A stretch of 6,941 bases of DNA from Sphingomonas sp. (GTDB lineage: Bacteria; Pseudomonadota; Alphaproteobacteria; Sphingomonadales; Sphingomonadaceae): positions 1-6,941 of the forward strand of contig JAPJRE010000210.1 in NCBI GenBank assembly GCA_030824725.1, in the 5' to 3' direction. Below the pieces are notes generated by a model. It made no database searches, had not been told where the DNA came from, and saw nothing but the letters and a program-made list of their open reading frames with translations. Position 1 is the stretch's first letter. Each line of letters starts with the position of its first letter. A program made the translations under genes and the position numbers. Positions 1-5,099 of this stretch are shown piece after piece.

Positions 1-170
1 GCATATTGCACCGCCGCCGGCGCTGCGGTCACCTTGCGGGCGACGCGGACGCGGCGTTCGCCGTCCTCGACTTCGATTTCGGTGAGCTGGGTGTCATCGA
101 GCACGGCGGCGAGCTGGCGAACCAGTTCGATGTCGACCATCATTGCACCCGACTTGGTTTCTTCGGCCAT
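1..170 (-). CDS. accB: Biotin carboxyl carrier protein of acetyl-CoA carboxylase, N-terminal part (cut by window edge)
   Basis: Only the first 56 codons are present; the gene runs off the left edge. AccB carries the biotin that AccC carboxylates and that AccAD uses to make malonyl-CoA, the first committed step of fatty-acid synthesis. The visible part starts MAEETKSGAMMVDIELVRQL and continues through an LTEIEVEDGERRVRVAR stretch, the conserved N-terminal region that interacts with the other subunits; an Ala/Pro-rich linker then begins (VTAAPAAVQY). The C-terminal biotinyl domain with its EAMKM lysine lies outside, so it cannot be checked. An AAGGG ribosome binding site sits 4 bases before the ATG. 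The gene lies 44 bases downstream of aroQ on the same strand, matching the aroQ-accB-accC operon common in Proteobacteria. Identification rests on the N-terminal sequence plus this synteny. Confidence 0.9.
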   Translation of the reverse strand, partial: MAEETKSGAMMVDIELVRQLAAVLDDTQLTEIEVEDGERRVRVARKVTAAPAAVQY

Positions 171-214
171 ACGACCCTTCTTTATGAATTCTACAAATGA
201 AACGGCGCCCTCTG

Positions 215-640
215 TCAGAGACGCGCGGCGGCTTCAAGCGCGAGAATATAGGAATGTGCCCCGAACCCGGCCACCGTGCCCTTCGCGGCACGGCCGACAT
301 AGCTGATGTGGCGAAAGGCTTCACGGGCCAGCGGATTGGAGACATGGACCTCGATCACCGGCGTGCGGATGCTCTTGATCGCATCGTGCAGCGCGATGGA
401 GCCGTGGGTGAACCCGCCGGCATTGAGCAACACGGCCCGCGCGCCCACTGCCTGCGCCTCATGCAGCCAGTCGATCAGATGGCCTTCGTGGTTCGACTGG
501 CGCATCTCGATCTCCAGCCCGAGTTCGCGCGCGCGATCCTCCAGCATGCCGGCAACATCGTCCAGCGTGTCCGTGCCGTAGATTTCCGGCTCGCGAAGCC
601 CCAGCAGATTGAGGTTGGGGCCATTCAAGACGAAGATCAT
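215..640 (-). CDS. aroQ: 3-dehydroquinate dehydratase, type II
   Basis: This cytoplasmic enzyme converts 3-dehydroquinate to 3-dehydroshikimate, the third step of the shikimate pathway. The 141-residue length is typical of the type II dodecameric family. It opens with the FVLNGPNLNLLG signature (residues 3-14). By position, R16 and Y21 in REPEIYG are the lid arginine and catalytic tyrosine; N73 and H79 lie in LLNAGGFTH, H99 in VIEVHVSN and R110 in AFRH, all expected active-site residues. I chose the ATG at 640 because homologues begin just before this motif. An in-frame TTG at 649 is a real alternative (it would start MADMIFVLNG) and has a better-placed AAGG about 9 bases upstream. A longer ATG at 721 would add 27 unconserved residues and is unlikely. 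accB follows on the same strand, so the two are probably cotranscribed. Confidence 0.95.
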   Translation of the reverse strand: MIFVLNGPNLNLLGLREPEIYGTDTLDDVAGMLEDRARELGLEIEMRQSNHEGHLIDWLHEAQAVGARAVLLNAGGFTHGSIALHDAIKSIRTPVIEVHVSNPLAREAFRHISYVGRAAKGTVAGFGAHSYILALEAAARL

Positions 641-666
641 GTCGGCCAAAGCAAGGCGCCTTTCGG

Positions 667-696
667 TTGCGGGCAGGATGCCGCCCTCCCTATATG
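667..696 (+). promoter_or_regulatory. Candidate sigma70-type promoter for thiSG
   Basis: TTGCGG (667-672) is followed after 18 bases by TATATG (691-696); shifting by one base gives N17 with CTATAT. Transcription would begin about 25-30 bases before the thiSG ATG. Its -10 region overlaps that of the candidate aroQ promoter on the other strand. No conserved TPP (THI-box) riboswitch elements are visible in this short leader. The call is an inference from motif and position. Confidence 0.3.
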
Positions 697-716
697 AGGT
701 GACGTCTCCGATCAAA
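689..716 (-). promoter_or_regulatory. Candidate sigma70-type promoter for aroQ-accB
   Basis: On the minus strand TTTGAT (711-716) and TATAGG (689-694) are separated by 16 bases and would start transcription about 40 bases before the aroQ ATG. The spacing is acceptable and this is the only AT-rich island in the gap, but the hexamers match the consensus only moderately. It is an inference from position and motif. Confidence 0.3.
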
Positions 717-729
717 TCCAAGGCTCTTC

Positions 730-1734
730 ATGCACAGCGACGGCACCGTTTCCATCCGCGTCAACGGCGAACACAAGCGCATCACCGCCGGGATCACCCT
801 TGCGCAGCTCGCGAGCGAGCTGGGGCTGGTGCCCGAAAAGGTGGCGGTGGAACGCAACCTCGAAGTGGTGCCGCGCTCGACGCTGGCGCAGGTGATCGTC
901 GAGGACGGCGACGAGCTGGAAATAGTGCATTTCGTGGGCGGCGGCGACCATGCCGGCACGCTCGCCGACGACAGCTGGACGGTGGCGGGCAAGACCTTCC
1001 GCTCGCGCCTGATCGTTGGCACCGGCAAGTACAAGGATTTCGAGCAGAATGCGGCGGCCGTGGCCGCCTCGGGCGCCGAGATCGTCACCGTCGCGGTGCG
1101 CCGGGTGAACGTCAGCGACCCCAAGGCGCCGATGCTCACCGACTTTATCGACCCGAAGAAGATCACCTACCTGCCCAACACCGCGGGCTGCTTCGATGCC
1201 GATTCCGCAATCCGCACGCTGCGGCTGGCGCGCGAGGCGGGCGGCTGGGAGCTGGTGAAGCTGGAAGTGCTCGGCGAGGCGCGGACGCTCTATCCGGACA
1301 TGGTCGAGACGCTGCGCGCGACCGAGGTGCTGGCCAAGGAAGGCTTTCTGCCGATGGTCTACTGTGTCGACGATCCTATCGCCGCCAAGCGGCTGGAGGA
1401 TGCCGGCGCGGTCGCGATCATGCCGCTGGGCGCGCCGATCGGATCGGGGCTCGGCATCCAGAACCAGGTGACGATCCGGCTGATCGTCGAGGGGGCCAAG
1501 GTGCCGGTGCTGGTCGATGCGGGCGTCGGCTCGGCCTCTGACGCGGCGGTGGCGATGGAGCTGGGCTGCGACGGCGTGCTGATGAACACTGCGATCGCCG
1601 AGGCCAAGGATCCCATCCTGATGGCGGCGGCGATGAAGGCGGCGGTGGAGGCCGGGCGGCTCTCCTACCGCGCCGGCCGCATGGCGAAGCGCCGCTACGC
1701 CGACCCGTCGAGCCCGCTGGCAGGGCTGATCTGA
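730..1734 (+). CDS. thiSG: Fused sulfur carrier protein ThiS / thiazole synthase ThiG
   Basis: One open frame of 334 residues joins two thiamine-synthesis proteins. Residues 7-72 are a ubiquitin-like ThiS domain (SIRVNGE at the start, VEDGDELEIVHFVGGG at the end). Residues 73-82 are a short linker. Residues 83-334 are a full-length ThiG TIM barrel, which makes the thiazole phosphate from 1-deoxyxylulose 5-phosphate, dehydroglycine and ThiS-bound sulfur. ThiG landmarks are FRSRLIVGTGKY, LPNTAGC (148-154), the likely Schiff-base lysine K177 in WELVKLEV, MPLGAPIGSGLGI (phosphate binding) and the DAGVG...DGVLMNTAIA end. An AAGG site lies 6 bases before the ATG. In separate ThiS proteins the Gly-Gly is the free C-terminus that becomes a thiocarboxylate; here it is internal (70-72), so either processing or an unusual transfer is implied. 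The stop overlaps the next start (TGATG). No other thi genes are in the window. Confidence 0.93.
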   Translation: MHSDGTVSIRVNGEHKRITAGITLAQLASELGLVPEKVAVERNLEVVPRSTLAQVIVEDGDELEIVHFVGGGDHAGTLADDSWTVAGKTFRSRLIVGTGKYKDFEQNAAAVAASGAEIVTVAVRRVNVSDPKAPMLTDFIDPKKITYLPNTAGCFDADSAIRTLRLAREAGGWELVKLEVLGEARTLYPDMVETLRATEVLAKEGFLPMVYCVDDPIAAKRLEDAGAVAIMPLGAPIGSGLGIQNQVTIRLIVEGAKVPVLVDAGVGSASDAAVAMELGCDGVLMNTAIAEAKDPILMAAAMKAAVEAGRLSYRAGRMAKRRYADPSSPLAGLI

Positions 1735-2501
1735 TGCGGGCGGCGCTGGCGGCGCTGGCCTTGATCGGACTCGCGGGCTGCCACCCGCGGCCGCAGGGCG
1801 ATCCGATCGAGAATCAGGGGCCGATCTCGGCCGAGCCGGTGACGCTGCGCGCCGCCGACGGGGTGAGGATCGCCGGCGTCTATACCAAGGCGGCCAAGCC
1901 CAAGGCGCTGCTGCTGCTGTTCCACCAGGCCGAATCGGGCAAGGACGAGTACGCGCTGCTCGCGCCCCAGCTGGCGCAGGCGGGCTATTCGTCGCTCCGG
2001 ATCGACCAGCGTGCGGGCGGCACGCTGTTCGGCACCAACGAGACGGTGAAGATGCTCGGCCATTCGGCAAGCTATGCCGATGCGAAGCAGGACCTCGATG
2101 CGGCGTTTGCGTGGGGGGAGCAACAGAAGCTGCCGATCCTCCTGTGGGGCAGCAGCTATTCCGCCGCGCTGATCTTCCCGCTCGCCGCCGAGCATCCCGG
2201 GCAGGTCAGGGCGCTGCTTGCCTTCTCGCCGGGCGAATATCTCGACGAGAAGGGCGCCGTCGCGCGCGCGGCCAAGAAGGTCTCGGTCCCGATCTTCGTC
2301 ACGTCGGCGCAGGACGGGAAGGAAGAGGACGCCGCGCGGGAAATCCTCGCCGCATCGCCCTCGACCCAGAAGACGCAGTTCGTGCCCAAGCTGGGCGGGG
2401 TGCACGGGTCGTCGACGCTGCTGCGGACCAAGAATCCGGACGGCGCGCAGGAAGCATGGCGCGCGACCATGGCGTTTCTGGGCGAAGTCACGCGCAGCTG
2501 A
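1734..2501 (+). CDS. Lipoprotein alpha/beta hydrolase, substrate unknown
   Basis: A 255-residue protein begins with a short lipoprotein signal: hydrophobic residues 3-13 and the lipobox LAGC with the acylated cysteine at 16. It is therefore expected to be membrane-anchored outside the cytoplasm. The rest is a compact alpha/beta-hydrolase fold resembling the dienelactone-hydrolase-like group: LLLLFHQAESGKDEY (59-73) for the oxyanion region, the nucleophile elbow WGSSYSA with probable nucleophile S141, probable acid D194 in VTSAQDGKEED and probable base H224 in GGVHGSS. The elbow reads G-x-S-x-S rather than the usual G-x-S-x-G. The start shares one base with the thiSG stop, and AGGG lies 8 bases upstream, so translation is probably coupled to thiSG. 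A role in thiamine metabolism does not follow from this. The fold is fairly certain; the substrate is not recognisable. Confidence 0.82.
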   Translation: MRAALAALALIGLAGCHPRPQGDPIENQGPISAEPVTLRAADGVRIAGVYTKAAKPKALLLLFHQAESGKDEYALLAPQLAQAGYSSLRIDQRAGGTLFGTNETVKMLGHSASYADAKQDLDAAFAWGEQQKLPILLWGSSYSAALIFPLAAEHPGQVRALLAFSPGEYLDEKGAVARAAKKVSVPIFVTSAQDGKEEDAAREILAASPSTQKTQFVPKLGGVHGSSTLLRTKNPDGAQEAWRATMAFLGEVTRS

Positions 2502-2504
2502 TCG

Positions 2505-2529
2505 GGAACGGTCCGGCCCAATCTTCGTT
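2505..2529 (+). promoter_or_regulatory. EcfG (general stress sigma factor) promoter for csbD
   Basis: GGAAC (2505-2509) and CGTT (2526-2529) are separated by exactly 16 bases, an exact match to the alphaproteobacterial EcfG consensus GGAAC-N16/17-CGTT. It begins four bases after the hydrolase stop codon and points at the CsbD-like gene, giving a leader of about 57 bases. That leader contains a possible 6-bp hairpin (GGTGCC 2547-2552 with GGCACC 2562-2567). Expression would depend on the PhyR-NepR-EcfG pathway, which is known in sphingomonads; dependence here is inferred from the motif and the gene type. Confidence 0.8.
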
Positions 2530-2591
2530 ATTTCAGGCAAGTCGCAGGTGCCGTGTCGTGTGGCACCCGACCTTAGCCAGGAGTATCGATC

Positions 2592-2762
2592 ATGGGCGAG
2601 CTGACCGACAAGATCAAAGGCAATCTCAACGAGCTGGCCGGCAAGGTGAAGCAGCAGAGCGGCAACCCCGAGACGCGCGACGAAGGCGCGGCGCAGGAGC
2701 TGAAGGGCAAGGGCCAGCAGCTCGGCGGCAAGGTGAAGGGCGCGCTCGGCGACGACATCTGA
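2592..2762 (+). CDS. CsbD family stress-response protein
   Basis: This 56-residue, highly hydrophilic protein (Gly, Lys, Gln and Glu-rich) matches the CsbD-like family: MGELTDKIKGNLNELAGKVK at the start, then a second related segment, EGAAQELKGKGQQLGGKVKG (31-50). The two K-x-K-G...L-x-G-K-V-K segments look like an internal duplication, usual in this family. There is no signal peptide or membrane segment, so it should be cytoplasmic. Family members are strongly induced by general stress, but their molecular function is unknown. AGGAG (2579-2583) lies 8 bases before the ATG, which fixes the start. The gene has its own EcfG promoter and its own terminator, so it appears to be a single-gene stress unit. 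Length and composition fit the family well. Confidence 0.92.
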   Translation: MGELTDKIKGNLNELAGKVKQQSGNPETRDEGAAQELKGKGQQLGGKVKGALGDDI

Positions 2763-2787
2763 CTCGCGGATAAGACCGGACATGAAG

Positions 2788-2823
2788 CGGGCCGCCCTGG
2801 AAGGGGCGGCCCGTTTTCATTTT
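2788..2823 (+). terminator. Intrinsic terminator after csbD
   Basis: A perfect 10-bp GC stem (2788-2797 with 2804-2813) with a 6-base loop is followed by TTTTCATTTT (2814-2823). It begins 25 bases after the csbD stop. The T-tract is interrupted by CA but the structure is otherwise classical. Confidence 0.88.
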
Positions 2824-2889
2824 GGGCTTCTGCTGCTGCGAGGAAGCGCGCCAACCAAGATTCATTGGTAGGTCTCGGTGTCCCATCGC

Positions 2890-2987
2890 GCGTCATCCCG
2901 GCGAAAGCCGGGATCCATTCGCCTCTCGGTCGCAGCAAGAGCCTAGACGGCGACCCCAATGGATCCCGGCTTTCGCCGGGATGACGC
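2890..2987. repeat. REP doublet (REPIN/BIME-like) in inverted orientation
   Basis: Two 30-base arms (2890-2919 and 2958-2987) are perfect reverse complements around a 38-base spacer. Each arm contains its own hairpin: an 8-bp stem ATCCCGGC/GCCGGGAT with a 4-base loop (GAAA in the left arm, TTTC in the right). This is the arrangement of REP sequences mobilised in pairs by RAYT transposases. Translated on the minus strand the element gives HPGESRDP and WIPAFAGMT, peptides that I know as signs of REP elements misread as coding in proteobacterial annotations. It lies between the csbD terminator and the 3' end of the convergent minus-strand unit, the usual REP niche. No RAYT gene is in the window. 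That it is dispersed in the genome is inferred from recognising the core. Confidence 0.85.
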
Positions 2988-3039
2988 CTTGATGGCAGCC
3001 GGCATGCTCTTCCATCTACTTCGGCATGCGGACCGTCGC

Positions 3040-3297
3040 TCAATCCGGCACGTAGAACGCCCACATGTCCGGCTCGACCTGCGCCGCGGCGAAGCGCACC
3101 GGGGCGGTGGCGGGCCCCACCTCGCAGATCATGAACGAGAAGAGCTGGTCGGTATGCAGCGGGTGCGGCAGGCGCACCGTGTTCTTGTTGATCCAGCGCC
3201 ACTCGGTCTGCCAGATCTGCCGTCCCCCCAGGCGCACACGGTCCCCGCGCTTGCCGAGATGCGCCGTCTTCCACCGTTCTTTGGTCTGCTGTCCCAT
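3040..3297 (-). CDS. Conserved-looking hypothetical protein, 85 residues
   Basis: I do not recognise a family. The protein starts MGQQTKERWKTAHLGKRGDR, is rich in Trp (five residues: 9, 29, 33, 35 and 80), basic in its first half and more hydrophobic in its second (LFSFMICEVGPATAPVRF), and ends MWAFYVPD. There is no signal peptide, membrane helix or cysteine motif; the single Cys is near residue 58. The case for a real gene is strongly GC-biased third codon positions throughout, a well-placed AGGAT 7 bases before the ATG (3305-3309 on the plus strand), and a position 44 bases downstream of the ThDP enzyme on the same strand. The high GC makes spurious open frames common here, so moderate doubt remains. 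It could be cotranscribed with the ThDP enzyme, but nothing links their functions. Confidence 0.7.
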   Translation of the reverse strand: MGQQTKERWKTAHLGKRGDRVRLGGRQIWQTEWRWINKNTVRLPHPLHTDQLFSFMICEVGPATAPVRFAAAQVEPDMWAFYVPD

Positions 3298-3341
3298 GCG
3301 GGCGATCCTAGGCGGAAGGCAGTTAACGGGTTCCTATTCCT

Positions 3342-4997
3342 TCAACGATTTCGCAGTTTCGTGATCGTCGTCGCCGGGCTGATCACTTCGACATCCGTCT
3401 TGCAATGCAACAGCTTGAGCCCCGGTTGCGCCAAGGCGAGCGCCAGCGCCGGAGCGAACGCCTCGGTGGTTTCCACGGTGGTCGCCCAGCCGCCATAGGC
3501 GCGGGCGAGCGCGGCGAAATCGGGGTTGCGCAGCTGCGTGCCGGAGAGGCGTGTCGGAAACGCCCGCTCCTGGTGCATGCGGATCGTGCCATAGGCGCCG
3601 TTGTCGACCACGATCACGAGCAGGTCGGCATCGTGCTGCACGGCGGTGGCGAGTTCCTGCCCGTTCATCAGGAAGTCGCCGTCGCCCGCGACCGCCACGA
3701 CGCGGCGGTCCGGGAAGCGCAGCGCCGCCGCCACCGCCGCGGGCACGCCATAGCCCATCGCGCCCGCCGTCGGCGCGAGCTGGCTCGGCTGGGCGGCATA
3801 GGGCCAGTAGCGATGCCACCAGCCCGAGAAATTGCCCGCGCCGTTGCAGAGGATCGTGTCGGCCGGCAGCGCCTCCCGCATCGCCCCGACGCAGGGGCCG
3901 AGATCGAGCGCCACGCCCGCACGCGGCTTCGGTGTCGACCATTCCAACCACTCGGCATGCGCGGCGGCGCCATCGAAGCGGGGGAGGGCGGCGGCTTCCG
4001 CCGTCGCCGCGGCAGCCACCGCGAACTCGAACGGTCGCGCGCAGATCGGCAGGTCGACGCGGTAGACGCGGTGGAACTCCTTGGGGTCCGGATGGACATG
4101 GACGAGCGTCTGCCCCGGATGCTCCGGGGTGATCAGGCTGTAGCCGTCGGTGGTCGCCTCGCCGAGTCGTGCGCCGACCACCAGCAACAGGTCCGCCGCC
4201 TTGATCCGCGCGACCAGCTTGGGGTTGGGCCCATAGCCGAGATTGCCCGCCCAGACCGGCGAGGCGTTGTCGATCGCGTCCTGCCGCCGGAAGGCGCAGG
4301 CGACGGGCAGGCCGATCGACTCGGCGAAGCCGGCGAAGTCCTCCGCCGTATCCGAATCCCAGCCGCCCCCGCCCACGATCGCGATCGGGCGCTCGGCGTC
4401 GCGGAGCAGGTCGTAGAGCTGGTCGAGATCGAAGGCGTCGGCGGCCTGGATCGGCTCGGCGATGGCGGGGCGGTCGACCGCCTCCACGACATCGAGCAGC
4501 ATGTCCTCGGGCAGCGCGATCACCACCGGGCCCGGTCGGCCCGAGGTGGCGACGTTCCAGGCGCGTGCGACATATTCGGGGATGCGGCGGGCATCCTCGA
4601 TCCGCGTCGCCCATTTGGCGAGCGGCGCGAACATCGCGGGCAGGTCGACTTCCTGGAATCCCTCGCGGTCGCGCATGCCGCGATCGACATCGCCGATGAA
4701 CAGCAGCATCGGCTGCGAATCCTGCATCGCGACATGCACGCCGATGCTGGCGTTGGTCGCGCCCGGGCCGCGGGTGACGAAGCACACCCCCGGCCGCCCG
4801 GTCATCGCGCCGTCGGCGCACGCCATGAACGCCGCGCCGCCTTCCTGGCGGCAGGTGACGAGGTCGATGCTCGGCTCGTCGTGCAGCGCGTCGAGCACGG
4901 CAAGGAAGCTCTCGCCCGGTACATGGAAGATCCGGTCGCAGCCTTGCGCTACCAGATTGTCGACGAGGATCCGGCCCCCGGTACGTTTCGCGGTCAT
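3342..4997 (-). CDS. ThDP-dependent enzyme, acetolactate synthase large-subunit-like
   Basis: This 551-residue protein has the three-domain plan of the acetolactate synthase/pyruvate oxidase/benzoylformate decarboxylase superfamily. The pyrimidine-binding domain is about residues 1-170 (ILVDNLVAQGCDRIFHVPGES, the catalytic glutamate E52 in CRQEGGAAFMA, then FVTRGPGATNA and GFQEVD). The central domain is about 185-330 (IAIVGGGGWDSD, WAGNLGYGPNPKL, VVGARLGE). The pyrophosphate-binding domain is about 360-540, with the ThDP motif GDGDFLMNGQE (438-448) ending at N466. Such enzymes decarboxylate a 2-keto acid and release the aldehyde or pass it to an acceptor. No regulatory IlvN subunit gene is adjacent, which argues against branched-chain amino acid synthesis. 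The ATG at 4997 is fixed by an in-frame TAG four codons upstream, but no ribosome binding site is visible. It lies 102 bases downstream of a sugar-acid dehydratase. Family assignment is firm; substrate is unknown. Confidence 0.9.
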   Translation of the reverse strand: MTAKRTGGRILVDNLVAQGCDRIFHVPGESFLAVLDALHDEPSIDLVTCRQEGGAAFMACADGAMTGRPGVCFVTRGPGATNASIGVHVAMQDSQPMLLFIGDVDRGMRDREGFQEVDLPAMFAPLAKWATRIEDARRIPEYVARAWNVATSGRPGPVVIALPEDMLLDVVEAVDRPAIAEPIQAADAFDLDQLYDLLRDAERPIAIVGGGGWDSDTAEDFAGFAESIGLPVACAFRRQDAIDNASPVWAGNLGYGPNPKLVARIKAADLLLVVGARLGEATTDGYSLITPEHPGQTLVHVHPDPKEFHRVYRVDLPICARPFEFAVAAAATAEAAALPRFDGAAAHAEWLEWSTPKPRAGVALDLGPCVGAMREALPADTILCNGAGNFSGWWHRYWPYAAQPSQLAPTAGAMGYGVPAAVAAALRFPDRRVVAVAGDGDFLMNGQELATAVQHDADLLVIVVDNGAYGTIRMHQERAFPTRLSGTQLRNPDFAALARAYGGWATTVETTEAFAPALALALAQPGLKLLHCKTDVEVISPATTITKLRNR

Positions 4998-5071
4998 CGC
5001 GGAATGCTAGGGCCAAATGGCGCGGCGGCCAATCCTCCCGCGCGACGGCGCGTCGCGGCCGGAAGGGGGGA

Positions 5072-5093
5072 GGGGAGAGCCGCCGCTCTCCCC
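5072..5093 (-). terminator. GC-rich hairpin just after the dehydratase stop, possible terminator or attenuator
   Basis: A perfect 9-bp stem (GGGGAGAGC with GCTCTCCCC) and a 4-base loop begin six bases past the dehydratase stop codon. In minus-strand RNA the stem is followed by a C-rich tract with few U residues, so it is a poor intrinsic terminator by standard rules. It may still trim or stabilise the 3' end, or partly separate dehydratase from ThDP-enzyme transcription. The remainder of the 102-base gap (4998-5099) holds only a weak promoter-like pair. Confidence 0.4.
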
Positions 5094-5099
5094 TGCGCC

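Noticed and set aside
641..729. TPP riboswitch in the leader of thiSG
   Set aside because: The gap is only 89 bases, is shared with divergent aroQ, and shows neither the CUGAGA element nor the other conserved THI-box blocks.
712..2070. Long 452-codon open frame antisense to thiSG and the hydrolase
   Set aside because: It is Arg/Ala/His-rich low-complexity sequence without recognisable motifs and fully overlaps two well-supported genes; such frames are expected in high-GC DNA.
2890..2987. CRISPR array
   Set aside because: There are only two copies, in inverted rather than direct orientation, and each is itself palindromic; this fits a REP pair.
2573..3274. 233-codon minus-strand open frame across csbD, the terminator and the repeat
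   Set aside because: It contains translated REP sequence (WIPAFAGMT) and runs antisense to csbD and out of frame with the 85-residue protein; it is a repeat-derived artefact.
3313..3334. Second EcfG promoter upstream of the 85-residue protein
   Set aside because: GGAAC and CGTT both occur on the minus strand but only one base apart, far from the required 16-17.
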